Assembly (NCBI RefSeq): GCF_004053875.1
Contig: NZ_SBIP01000001.1
Location: forward strand, 186,001 to 250,000
DNA length: 64,000 bases
Origin: Neorhizobium lilium
Lineage (GTDB): Bacteria > Pseudomonadota > Alphaproteobacteria > Rhizobiales > Rhizobiaceae
Direction: 5' to 3'
Positions within the stretch are counted from its first letter, which is position 1, and every line of letters begins with the position of its first letter. The position numbers and the translations under genes were made by a program. Shown here one piece after another: positions 25,994 through 34,191 of the stretch. The notes below the pieces were generated by a model. It did not search any database, was not told where the DNA came from, and saw nothing but the letters and a program-made list of their open reading frames with translations.

Positions 25994-26976
25994 GTCAGGG
26001 CTCCGGGTTTCAGGCGTCGCACCACGAGAATGAAGGCGGGTGCTCCGATGAGCGCGGTCATGATCCCTACCCGGATTTCGGCGGGTGCAACGACCAGCCT
26101 GCCAACCGTATCCGCCAGCAGGATGATGGTGGCGCCGAGCACGGCGGAGACGAAGATCTCCCTGCGAAGATGGTGACGGGACAGGCGGCGCGACAACGGC
26201 GGCACGATCAGCCCGAGAAAGGCAATCGGGCCCGCAACGGCTACGGCGGAGCCGGTCATCAATGTGATGGCAGCAAGTGCCACCAGCTGCACCCGAGCAG
26301 GCCGGGTTCCGAGCCCGCGCGCCAGCGCCGAACCAAGTGCCAAGGCTTCGATGCGTGGCGCAGCCAGAAGCGCAAGGCCTGTACCAATGACCAGTGTGCC
26401 GGTCATGGCAAGGAGCGGCCGTGTATTGGCTTGCGCCAGTGATCCGGTCACCCAGAAACGGAACACCTCCAGGACCTCGCTGCGGGCCAGAATGACCGCC
26501 GAGATCAGCGACAGCAGAAGCGCGTTGAGCGCAACGCCAGCAAGCGTCAACCGCACTGGACCTGCCGCCCCGGTCCGCGCCCCGCCGAGGAGGAAGACAG
26601 CTACCGAGGCCAGCGCAGCGCCAGGAAACGTAAGGGCGGCTATCATGCCATTGTCCGGGGAACCCAACAAAAGCGCGCCGACGACGACCGCGAAGGCGGC
26701 GCCGGCATTTACGCCGAGCAGGCCGGGATCGGCCAGCGGATTGCGCGTCACCGCCTGCATGATCGTTCCGGCCATGCCGAGACCGGCGCCGGCAATACAC
26801 CCGGCGACGAGGCGCGGCAGCCGTACCGAATGGATGACCACCTGGGCGGGATCTGCGGGATCGAACACAAACAGCGCGTTCCATAGATTACCGAGGCCCG
26901 CATCCTGCACTCCTACAAGCAGGGTCAGCGCCATGGCGAGAACCAGCGGCAGAACAAGGCCGAGGATGAGCTTCAA
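25990..26976 (-). CDS. Iron-siderophore ABC transporter permease 1 (FecC-type)
   Basis: 328-residue FecCD-family permease. The signature RLPRLVAGCIAGAGLGMAGT with MQAVTRNPLADPGLLGVNAG is near residues 53-90, and the VGPIAFLGLIVP motif is present as VAGPIAFLGLIVPPLSRRL near 270. The start is TTG (26976), in a TTGA overlap with the stop of the binding-protein gene, so all four genes of this importer are translationally coupled. Confidence 0.93.
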   Translation of the reverse strand: MKLILGLVLPLVLAMALTLLVGVQDAGLGNLWNALFVFDPADPAQVVIHSVRLPRLVAGCIAGAGLGMAGTIMQAVTRNPLADPGLLGVNAGAAFAVVVGALLLGSPDNGMIAALTFPGAALASVAVFLLGGARTGAAGPVRLTLAGVALNALLLSLISAVILARSEVLEVFRFWVTGSLAQANTRPLLAMTGTLVIGTGLALLAAPRIEALALGSALARGLGTRPARVQLVALAAITLMTGSAVAVAGPIAFLGLIVPPLSRRLSRHHLRREIFVSAVLGATIILLADTVGRLVVAPAEIRVGIMTALIGAPAFILVVRRLKPGALT

Positions 26977-28022
26977 GGTGCCAGCCCCGCGGCAATGCTG
27001 GAGGGAACGGGGGTCGTGGGATCGCCGTCCATGGCGAGCGCGATCTCCTTTTCCAATCGCTGCAGGGTAAAGGGGAGCGACAGCACACTGCCGAAGGTCA
27101 GGGCTGCCGTCATGAGTTCTCCCGCTGCCACCTCCCGGCCTTCCCGGTGGGCGCGCAGCGTCTTGCGGAGCGGCAGGGCGACCACGTCCGGTACGGCATC
27201 GGAAGAGGAAAGCCAGATCAGCACGTCGGCATCCAGCGGCGATAGATCCTCCGGCGACAGCCGCGCGTAGAAGCCTTGCGTCACGCCAAGCTCCTTCACC
27301 TTCTCCGTCGGCTGCAATCCAAGCTCCGTCAGGAAGGTGGCGCGGGTGTCGGTGCCGATATAGGCGCCGGTTTCGCCGCCGAAATTATAGGCGCATATGG
27401 CGGTGCGTCCCGACCAGTCGGGATGACGCGCGCGGGCGGTGGCAAACACGCTCTTCACTTCGGCGACCCTTTGCTCGGCAAGCTCCGCTTTGCCGACGGC
27501 GCGGCCGATCATCCGGGTGAGTGAGTCCCAGCGCATGCCAAATGCAGTTTCTCCCGGCGGCTGCATCAAGACCGGCGCGATCTGCGACAGAACCTCATAT
27601 TCTTCCCTGGAGATACCAGAGCCGACGCCGACAATAAGGTCGGGCTGGAGGCCGGCGACAATTTCCATCGACACCTCTCCAGAGATCATCTGCGGCTTGG
27701 CGTCGCCGAGGAGAGGCTGGCCCCAGGGCCACACGCCGTAAGTCTGATTGCCGAACCATTGCCGCACGGCGAGAGGGGCAACACCCAGTGCCAGCAGCGC
27801 ATCCTGCGTCGTGTAGCCGAGAGACACGACGCGGCTAGCCGGTTGGCGCAGAACCGTCTCGCCATAGACATGCTCGAACCGCAGATCCCCTTCCGCCGCT
27901 TGCGCATCGGAGACGGTACTGAAGGGATTGGGCAGAAGACAACCAGCGAAAAAGCCGGACATCATCTGCCGTCGGCTCATACCCTGCCTGCCTTTCTTTA
28001 CGCCCCCAACTTCGATACTCAT
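26973..28022 (-). CDS. Iron-siderophore periplasmic binding protein
   Basis: 349 residues, FepB/FhuD-type (class III) binding protein: VVSLGYTTQDALLALGVAPL, PDLIVGVGSGISREEYEVLSQIAPVL and a long central helix. The N-terminus contains SRRQMMSGFF, a twin-arginine-like motif, followed by a hydrophobic run and DAQAAEG, so Tat or Sec export is likely; FAGC within it could also be read as a weak lipobox. Start ATG 28022 is chosen to include the full n-region; ATG 27980 (MSRRQMM) is a good alternative. First gene of the operon; an iron-type box lies about 55 nt upstream. Confidence 0.9.
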   Translation of the reverse strand: MSIEVGGVKKGRQGMSRRQMMSGFFAGCLLPNPFSTVSDAQAAEGDLRFEHVYGETVLRQPASRVVSLGYTTQDALLALGVAPLAVRQWFGNQTYGVWPWGQPLLGDAKPQMISGEVSMEIVAGLQPDLIVGVGSGISREEYEVLSQIAPVLMQPPGETAFGMRWDSLTRMIGRAVGKAELAEQRVAEVKSVFATARARHPDWSGRTAICAYNFGGETGAYIGTDTRATFLTELGLQPTEKVKELGVTQGFYARLSPEDLSPLDADVLIWLSSSDAVPDVVALPLRKTLRAHREGREVAAGELMTAALTFGSVLSLPFTLQRLEKEIALAMDGDPTTPVPSSIAAGLAP

Positions 28023-28076
28023 GCGGCTCTCATTCCTGCGACACTTCTTGCAGCCGAATTTTTTCGACACTGAACA

Positions 28077-28091
28077 TGACAAGCGTAATCA
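28077..28091. promoter_or_regulatory. Possible RirA iron-responsive operator
   Basis: TGA-N9-TCA (TGA at 28077-28079, TCA at 28089-28091), the core described for the rhizobial iron-responsive operator bound by RirA. It is 55 nt upstream of the siderophore binding-protein start. Only six bases are fixed, so a chance match in this interval is possible (a few percent). Confidence 0.35.
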
Positions 28092-28263
28092 GGAATTAGC
28101 GAGCAGGTGAAGGCGAGTCAATCGCAAGTGGCGCTCCCCAAACGCACTTCACAACGAAGGACAAGTACGGCCAATAAATCCGCCCGATCGACCAAACCGT
28201 TTGCAGGCTGACGCGCAATGGACGATGGGTAAGCCAGTGCTGCCTGAGCAAAAGAGGGACAGA

Positions 28264-28968
28264 ATGACCGACATCGACCCGAGCCAAATGGCGGAGCGCA
28301 GGCGCGGCTCAGGCGTCAAGCTGGTCTACGACCTCTTGCGCGACGAGATCCTGGACCTGAAGCTTGCACCGGGCAGTGCCATCGACGAGGTGCAACTGGC
28401 CAGCCGATTCGGCATGTCCCGGACACCGATCCGCGAAGCGCTGGTTCGGCTGGCGAGTGACGGCCTGATCGAGACGCTGCCCAATCGCTCGACCATGGTC
28501 TCGAACATCGATTTTCTCAACATGCCCGCCTATTTCGACGCGCTTGTGCTGATGTACCGCGTCACGACGCGGCTGGCGGCGCAGCATCACAAAACGGAGG
28601 ATCTGGAGACCATTCGCCAGCTGCAGGTCGCATTCAGCGCAGCCGTGGAAAGCCAGGATGCGTTGGCGATGATTGCAACCAACGCTGCCTTCCATTCCGC
28701 CATCGCGGCGGCAGGGCGCAACTCCTATTACGGCGCCTTCTTCGAAAGGCTGCTGAACGATGGTCGCCGCATGCTTCGGCTTTACTACCAGTCCTACGAG
28801 GACCGCCTGCCTGCACGCTTCGTGGAAGAACACGAGGAGATCATTGCTGCCATCACGGCACGCGACGTGGCAGCGGCCGACCGGCTGGGCAAGGTTCACG
28901 GAGAGCAGATCGTGGAGCAGATCGGTCGCCTGCTGACCCGGCACGAAGACATCGACATCGACCTCTAG
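28264..28968 (+). CDS. GntR-family (FCD) transcriptional regulator
   Basis: 234 residues from the ATG at 28264 (MTDIDPSQMAERRRGSG), chosen because GAGGGACAG precedes it. GntR winged helix at about residues 18-80 (KLVYDLLRDEILDLKLAPGS, FGMSRTPIREALVRLASDGL) followed by an FCD effector domain with NAAFHSAIAAAGRN. It precedes, on the same strand, a DHDPS-family lyase and an FAD dehydrogenase, so it likely controls a hydroxyproline-like or D-amino-acid catabolic unit. Divergent from the iron-siderophore operon. Confidence 0.92.
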   Translation: MTDIDPSQMAERRRGSGVKLVYDLLRDEILDLKLAPGSAIDEVQLASRFGMSRTPIREALVRLASDGLIETLPNRSTMVSNIDFLNMPAYFDALVLMYRVTTRLAAQHHKTEDLETIRQLQVAFSAAVESQDALAMIATNAAFHSAIAAAGRNSYYGAFFERLLNDGRRMLRLYYQSYEDRLPARFVEEHEEIIAAITARDVAAADRLGKVHGEQIVEQIGRLLTRHEDIDIDL

Positions 28969-28984
28969 AGGTCTTGTATTTTTT

Positions 28985-28994
28985 TTGTCGACAA
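28985..28994. promoter_or_regulatory. Candidate GntR operator before the DHDPS-family gene
   Basis: TTGTCGACAA, a 10-bp perfect palindrome of the TTGTnnACAA type used by FCD-family GntR regulators, with an extra half-site CTTGTAT 6 bp to its left. It lies between the regulator stop and the ribosome site of the lyase gene. Confidence 0.45.
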
Positions 28995-29067
28995 GAAATT
29001 CGAAAGCTGTATTGTCGTTGCAGAAGCGAACGGCAGCCGGGTGTTGCTGCCATCAAGGAGCATTGAG

Positions 29068-30030
29068 ATGAAGGCGACAATTTTCTCCGGCGTGGTGCCA
29101 GCGCTGATGACCCCCTGCAAGCCGGACCGCAGCCCGGATTTTGATGGCCTTGTGCGCAAGGGCAAGGAACTGATCGCGGCTGGCATGTCGGCCGTCGTCT
29201 ATTGCGGCTCGATGGGCGACTGGCCGCTGCTGACCGACGCACAGCGCATGGAAGGCGTGGAACGACTGGTCGCGGCCGGCGTGCCGGTGATCGTCGGCAC
29301 AGGAGCCATCAACACGGCCTCCGCCGTCGCACTTGCCGCCCACGCCCAGAAGTTTGGTGCTCAAGGCCTGATGGTCATTCCGCGGGTTCTCTCGCGTGGT
29401 TCGGTGATTGCAGCCCAGAAGGCCCATTTCAAGGCCATTCTCTCGGCCGCGCCGGATCTTCCGGCTGTCATCTACAACAGTCCATATTATGGTTTTGCGA
29501 CCCGCGCCGACCTCTTCTTCGCGCTGCGCGCTGAGCATGCGAACCTGGTCGGGTTCAAGGAATTCGGCGGCCCGGACGATCTCCGCTATGCGGCCGAAAA
29601 CATCACCAGCCGTGACGACGACGTGACGCTGATGATCGGCGTCGATACCGCCGTCTATCATGGCTTTGTCAATTGCGGTGCGACCGGCGCCATCACCGGC
29701 ATCGGCAATGTGCTTCCCAAGGAAGTGCTGCACCTGTGCAATCTCGCCCAGGCTGCCGCAACCGGCGATGCCGACGCGCGCGTCCGCGCCAAGGAACTGG
29801 AAGAGGCGCTCGGCGTCCTGTCGTCCTTCGACGAGGGGCCGGATCTGGTGCTCTATTTCAAGCACATGATGGTGCTGAAGGGTGATCAGGAATACGCACT
29901 GCACTTCAACAAAACCGATGCGCTTTCCGACAGCCAGCGCGGCTATGTGGAAGCGCAATTCAAGCTGTTCAACGGCTGGTATGCCGACTGGAGCAAGCTT
30001 CCAGGCGCCGTGCAGACCTGCAAGGCTTAG
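29068..30030 (+). CDS. DHDPS/NAL-superfamily lyase, probable hydroxyproline-pathway deaminase
   Basis: 320-residue class I aldolase-like TIM barrel of the dihydrodipicolinate synthase superfamily. The Schiff-base lysine is in VGFKEFGG (about residue 170), the catalytic Tyr in VIYNSPYYG, and the usual GTTGE loop reads GSMGDWPL. ATG 29068 follows AAGGAG. True DapA is unlikely because of the altered loop and the adjacent amino-acid dehydrogenase; HypD-type 1-pyrroline-4-hydroxy-2-carboxylate deaminase is the favoured role (inference). The next gene starts 55 nt downstream. Confidence 0.85.
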   Translation: MKATIFSGVVPALMTPCKPDRSPDFDGLVRKGKELIAAGMSAVVYCGSMGDWPLLTDAQRMEGVERLVAAGVPVIVGTGAINTASAVALAAHAQKFGAQGLMVIPRVLSRGSVIAAQKAHFKAILSAAPDLPAVIYNSPYYGFATRADLFFALRAEHANLVGFKEFGGPDDLRYAAENITSRDDDVTLMIGVDTAVYHGFVNCGATGAITGIGNVLPKEVLHLCNLAQAAATGDADARVRAKELEEALGVLSSFDEGPDLVLYFKHMMVLKGDQEYALHFNKTDALSDSQRGYVEAQFKLFNGWYADWSKLPGAVQTCKA

Positions 30031-30085
30031 GACCATAACGAGGCGCTTCCTCGCGAGGGGCCTCCGTGCCAGGAGGTATGGCCAG

Positions 30086-31327
30086 ATGAGCCGTCCGGAT
30101 GTGATCGTGGTCGGCGCCGGCGTGATCGGTCTTTCTGCCGCCATCGTCGCGCAAATGCGCGGATTGAAGGTTCTGGTCCTTGACCGGGAAGGGCCGGCCG
30201 CAGGCGCTTCGGCCGGCAATGCAGGTGCCTTCGCCTTTACGGATATCCTGCCCCTTGCTTCGCCCGGCATCCTCAGGAAAGCGCCGAGATGGCTGCTCGA
30301 CCCGCTGGGGCCTTTGTCAGTTCCTCCACGCTACGCCCTGCAGATCGCGCCCTGGATGTACCGGTTCTGGCGAGCCTGCTCGCCAGCGCGTGTCGCTCAC
30401 TCCACTGCCGCTCAGACTTCCCTGATGGATCTGTCCCGCAAGGCACTCGAAACCTTCCTTGCCGAGACAGGCACGCTCAGCATGCTGCGCAGGGAGGGAA
30501 ACCTGCAGGTTTACGAGAGCGACACTGAATTTGACGCATCTCTGCCCGGATGGCAGGCGCGCGATCGGCATGGCGTCGCTTTCCGCCACATGGACGCCGC
30601 CGAAATGGCAGAGATCCAGCCGGGACTGGCATCCCGCTTCATCCGCGGCACATTCACGCCCGGATGGTATTCGATTGCCGACCCAAAGCTCTACGTGCTG
30701 GCACTTGCGGAGCATTTCAAAGCACAGGGCGGAACGATCGGGATCGGCGAAGTCAAGGCGATACAGCCTGTGGCGGATGGCGTGGACGTGATCCTTGACA
30801 ATGGCCAGTCTCATTATGCGGGCCAGGCGGTACTGGCGGCAGGTGCCTTCTCCCATCGGATCGCCCGCAGCCTTGGAGAGGCGATCCCTCTTGAGACCGA
30901 ACGCGGCTACAACACGACGCTGCCGTCGGGCGCCTTCGATTTGCGGACGCAGGTGACCTTCGGCGGCCACGGTTTCGTCGTCACCCGTCTTTCCACCGGC
31001 ATCCGCGTCGGCGGCGCCGTCGAACTGGGCGGGCTTGACCTGCCGCCGAATTATGCGCGATCCGACGCGATGCTGAAAAAGGCAAAAGCCTTCCTCCCTG
31101 GATTGCAAACGGAAGGCGGGCGCCAATGGATGGGCTTCCGCCCTTCCCTGCCGGACAGCCTGCCCGCGATCGGCCGAGCCCGTTCCAGCCCCAATGTCAT
31201 CTACGCCTTCGGCCACGGACATCTGGGGCTGACCCAGTCGTTCGGAACCGCACAGCTGGTGGCAGACCTTCTGTGCCGCGCACAGCCGGCAATCGACATC
31301 ACGCCATTTTCGCCGCAACGCTTCTAA
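30086..31327 (+). CDS. FAD-dependent D-amino-acid/hydroxyproline dehydrogenase (DadA-like)
   Basis: 413-residue DAO-superfamily flavoprotein. The dinucleotide-binding fold is at the N-terminus (VIVVGAGVIGLSAAI, residues 5-19) with LDREGPAAGASAGNAG following; the C-terminal FAD motif GHGHLGLTQSFGTAQLVADL is clear. ATG 30086 is preceded by AGGAGG. Members oxidise D-amino acids or cis-4-hydroxy-D-proline to the imine; next to a HypD-like lyase and a GntR regulator, hydroxy-D-proline dehydrogenase is the favoured role (inference). Ends 6 nt before the stop of the convergent peptidase gene. Confidence 0.88.
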   Translation: MSRPDVIVVGAGVIGLSAAIVAQMRGLKVLVLDREGPAAGASAGNAGAFAFTDILPLASPGILRKAPRWLLDPLGPLSVPPRYALQIAPWMYRFWRACSPARVAHSTAAQTSLMDLSRKALETFLAETGTLSMLRREGNLQVYESDTEFDASLPGWQARDRHGVAFRHMDAAEMAEIQPGLASRFIRGTFTPGWYSIADPKLYVLALAEHFKAQGGTIGIGEVKAIQPVADGVDVILDNGQSHYAGQAVLAAGAFSHRIARSLGEAIPLETERGYNTTLPSGAFDLRTQVTFGGHGFVVTRLSTGIRVGGAVELGGLDLPPNYARSDAMLKKAKAFLPGLQTEGGRQWMGFRPSLPDSLPAIGRARSSPNVIYAFGHGHLGLTQSFGTAQLVADLLCRAQPAIDITPFSPQRF

Positions 31328-31333
31328 AGCGCT

Positions 31334-32476
31334 TCAACCTACCGGCTGCGTTGGGCTCTTCGCAGGCTCGGTAAACCACTTCGGGCCGGTCTCGGTCATG
31401 TGGATATGGTCTTCAAGACGAATTCCGAAACGGCCTGGAAAGACGATCATCGGCTCATTGGAGAAGCACATGCCGGGTTCCAGCACAGTGGTGTTTCCGC
31501 GCACGATATAGGGCTCTTCGTGAATTTCGAGACCAAGGCCATGGCCGGCTCTGTGCGGCAGCCCTGGCAGGCGATAATCCGGCCCAAGCCCGTGCTTTTC
31601 AAGAACCCGCCGGGCCGCATCGTCGAGACCGCCGCAGGCGGTACCCAGCCGGGCCGCATCGAAGACGGCCTGCTGCGCTTCGCGCTCGATCGCCCAGGTA
31701 GCGGCAAACTCGGCGTCCGGCTCCTCCATCACATAGGTGCGGGTGAGATCCGAATGATAACCATCGAGACGGCAACCGGTATCCACCAGAACCACGTCGC
31801 CGGGCTGGTAGACCTGGTCTCCATCCGCGCCGTGCGGAAGCGATGTGGCCGCGCCGAAGGAGACGATGCAGAAGCTCGATCCTTCCGGTGCACCGAGCGC
31901 CCGATGCTGCTCGTCGATGAAGCGCACAACCTCGGAAGATCTGACGCCCGGCTTGATGATGCCATGCGCGCGCCGATGAACCTCAAGCGTCAGGCTCATG
32001 GCGTATTCTATCAGCGCGATCTCGGCCGGCGACTTGCGAAGCCGCAGGTCCCTGATCAGCCGGCCGCCATCGAAAAGGCGGTCGGGCCCGAAGACCTGAG
32101 CAAGTTCATGGTAAACAAACAGCGGAAGCGCGTCGTCAAGTGCGAGCTTGCCGACGGGACCAGCGAGAGACGCAATGAGAGCAGCGCTCGCCTCATCCTC
32201 CTGCCATACCGCAATCTCTCCCGTCAGATGCGGAAGGCTTTCGATGCGGCTCTCTTCGAAACCCGGCGCGATGTAATAAACTTGAGAAGGCGTTACCAGC
32301 GCGCCGATCAGCCGCTCGCTCTGGTGCCAGACCAACCCTGTGAAATAGCGCAGGCTTTCGGTCGAACCCAGCAACAGGCCCGCCAGTCCCCGCTCCTCAA
32401 GCCTGGCCTGCAACTGCGCAAGGCGCCCACGGCGCTCCTCGTCGGTGATCTGCGGTACGGGGTGAGACCAGGCCAT
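31334..32476 (-). CDS. M24-family Xaa-Pro aminopeptidase-like metallopeptidase
   Basis: 380 residues from ATG 32476 (MAWSHPVPQITDEERR), preceded by GGAG; ATG 32488 would add MERQ. N-terminal creatinase-like domain, then the pita-bread catalytic domain with all five metal ligands visible: Asp in VLVDTG, Asp in HSDLTRTYV, His in HRAGHGLGLEI, Glu in SNEPM and Glu in RLEDHI. The family cleaves X-Pro or X-hydroxyPro bonds, which fits the neighbouring proline-analogue catabolic genes with which it converges. Creatinase-type hydrolysis is an alternative. Confidence 0.9.
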   Translation of the reverse strand: MAWSHPVPQITDEERRGRLAQLQARLEERGLAGLLLGSTESLRYFTGLVWHQSERLIGALVTPSQVYYIAPGFEESRIESLPHLTGEIAVWQEDEASAALIASLAGPVGKLALDDALPLFVYHELAQVFGPDRLFDGGRLIRDLRLRKSPAEIALIEYAMSLTLEVHRRAHGIIKPGVRSSEVVRFIDEQHRALGAPEGSSFCIVSFGAATSLPHGADGDQVYQPGDVVLVDTGCRLDGYHSDLTRTYVMEEPDAEFAATWAIEREAQQAVFDAARLGTACGGLDDAARRVLEKHGLGPDYRLPGLPHRAGHGLGLEIHEEPYIVRGNTTVLEPGMCFSNEPMIVFPGRFGIRLEDHIHMTETGPKWFTEPAKSPTQPVG

Positions 32477-32507
32477 CTGCCGCTCCATGAGTTTGCTTCG
32501 GCGCCAG

Positions 32508-32527
32508 CTTGTATAAAACTTGTCTAC
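32508..32527. promoter_or_regulatory. Repeated CTTGTnTA motif upstream of the M24 peptidase
   Basis: CTTGTATA-aaa-CTTGTCTAC contains two direct copies of the CTTGT half-site that also forms the candidate GntR operator at 28973-28994. It is 32-51 nt upstream of the peptidase ATG and may put this gene under the same regulator. Confidence 0.3.
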
Positions 32528-32561
32528 TGAAGGGAAGACTGGTCGGGCTGAAGCTGCGTAC

Positions 32562-33920
32562 CTATGCCAGGTCCGGCAGTTCTATCCGCGCCTCGAACCC
32601 ATCGTTCCGGCCCGCTGCCGGCGACAGAAGCACTAGCTTTCCGTTCATCTGTCCCATCAGACGATCGACGATCGAGAGGCCAAGGCCGGAACCGGTTGCC
32701 GTCGTCGCGCCGCGGCTGAACCTCTTGCGGATGGACGCCAATTCATCCGGTGCCAGGACCGGAGCACTATTGACGACACGCACCGCGCCATCGTCGTCGA
32801 AATGGACCTCCACCGGCTCCTGTTGAGAACCGTGGATCAGCGCATTCTCGATAAGGTTGCGCATGACGATGGCAAAAGCATCTTCGCTGAAGGGGCCGAT
32901 CAATCGGGCATTCGGCGACCGGATCAACAAGAGCCTCCCGGGCTCGGCCATGCTGCGCCGGAAATCGGTGACCACCATGTCGAGGACCCGGCCGAGATCG
33001 GAGGGCTTGTCGTTGAAGCCGATACCCGCCTCGGCGCGCGACAACTGCAGAAGCTTCTCCGAAAGATGGCTAAGCCGCATCAGGGATGCTTCGATCTGCA
33101 TCGCGCGGTGACGGTTGGAGCTCTCCTTAAGCTCGGCGATCAGCATCTGCGTCTGAGCCAGTGCTCCGGCGATCGGGGTGCGCAACTCGTGTGCGCTGTT
33201 GGAGGTAAATTCCCGTTCGGCTTCGAGCGCGGTCCGGAGCCGCATCATCAGCCGATTGACGGAAAAGGCGATCGGCTGGAGTTCGCGTGGGAACATGGCG
33301 GCGTCGATCGCTTCCATATTACCGCCATCCTTGGTTTCAATCTCGCCGCGCAGTTGATCCACGGGCCTCACCGCGCGACGAGCTATAACCCAGATGGCAA
33401 CGCCGCTGGCAGGAACAAGCAGGATCAGCGGCAGGAAAAGCGCCATGGCGCCCTCGTGGAGAGCCTCCACTCGGTTTGCGAAAGCGTCCGCGACCTGCAC
33501 GAAGACGGTGTGATCTTCGCTATCGGCCGTGTAGAACTGATAGGTATCGTTCTTCCAGAAGCCGGCCTTCAGAGGAGCTTGAAAAGCCTGTTCGGGCGCA
33601 TCATGCGAGCGGATCAGCACCCTGCCTGAACTGTCGCGTACCTGGTAGATGAGGTATTCCGCATCGCCGATCGAACTGCCGGTCTCCAACTGTTGCGCCG
33701 AGGTGGCCGGTTGGTCCCGCTGCTGCAGATCGTCCACCACAAGCGGCACCAGCCGCTCTGCCGTATCCTGTAGCGAGCCATCGAAGATTTCGGCGAACTC
33801 TTCCTCCATCACCACAACGCCGAGGCCGACGGCAAGCAACCAGAAGACCGTCACGACAAAGGTCAGCGACAGGATCAGCCGACGCGTCATAGACGGACCA
33901 TTTGCCGGACAGAGAGCCAT
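32562..33920 (-). CDS. Sensor histidine kinase (PmrB/BasS-like), start displaced by an inserted element
   Basis: 452-residue inner-membrane sensor kinase. Two membrane segments flank a periplasmic domain (about residues 14-40 and 155-180), then HAMP, the dimerisation box SAHELRTPIAG with the phospho-His (about residue 240), NLIENALIHG and GSGLGLSIV of the ATPase. Start ATG 33920 (MALCPANGPSM) is chosen because, without the inserted element, it overlaps the regulator stop as TAATG; MTRRLIL (33890) is the alternative. Now no ribosome site precedes either. The reading frame continues open into the element to about 34013. Confidence 0.88.
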   Translation of the reverse strand: MALCPANGPSMTRRLILSLTFVVTVFWLLAVGLGVVVMEEEFAEIFDGSLQDTAERLVPLVVDDLQQRDQPATSAQQLETGSSIGDAEYLIYQVRDSSGRVLIRSHDAPEQAFQAPLKAGFWKNDTYQFYTADSEDHTVFVQVADAFANRVEALHEGAMALFLPLILLVPASGVAIWVIARRAVRPVDQLRGEIETKDGGNMEAIDAAMFPRELQPIAFSVNRLMMRLRTALEAEREFTSNSAHELRTPIAGALAQTQMLIAELKESSNRHRAMQIEASLMRLSHLSEKLLQLSRAEAGIGFNDKPSDLGRVLDMVVTDFRRSMAEPGRLLLIRSPNARLIGPFSEDAFAIVMRNLIENALIHGSQQEPVEVHFDDDGAVRVVNSAPVLAPDELASIRKRFSRGATTATGSGLGLSIVDRLMGQMNGKLVLLSPAAGRNDGFEARIELPDLA

Positions 33921-34191
33921 TAGGACCAATCGACATTCAGGTTTCGGGCGTGGCGCGAGCGGATTTTGTTGCTGAACAGGAGGGAAGTCCGTAGTGGAGC
34001 CTTCCCTCCACAAGGCCTTTCCGACGTCTTCGGGGACAAAATCCGCCGCGTCCTAAAGGGATATGGTGAAAATCGCCCATTTCTACGTCGCGAACCCTCG
34101 ATGGATATAAGATCCACCTTCGGTTTCACTCCTCGAACTGAACGATTTTCCCTCATACCACGCTCCAAATCCTGAATGTCGATTGGTCCTA
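33921..34191. mobile_element. 267-bp MITE-like element with perfect 19-bp terminal inverted repeats and TA target duplication
   Basis: GGACCAATCGACATTCAGG begins at 33923 and its exact reverse complement ends at 34189; TA lies on both outer sides (33921-33922, 34190-34191). Inside are two more inverted-repeat pairs: GCGGATTTTGT/ACAAAATCCGC (33959-33969, 34036-34046) and GGAGGGAAG/CTTCCCTCC (33979-33987, 34001-34009). No transposase is encoded. TA duplication suggests mobilisation by an IS630/Tc1-type transposase (inference). Excision would restore GCC-TAATGG, joining the regulator stop and kinase start. Confidence 0.85.

Noticed and set aside
33920..34168. 82-codon minus-strand ORF inside the inverted-repeat element
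   Set aside because: No similarity to a transposase, and it ends on the element's own terminal repeat; the element looks non-autonomous.
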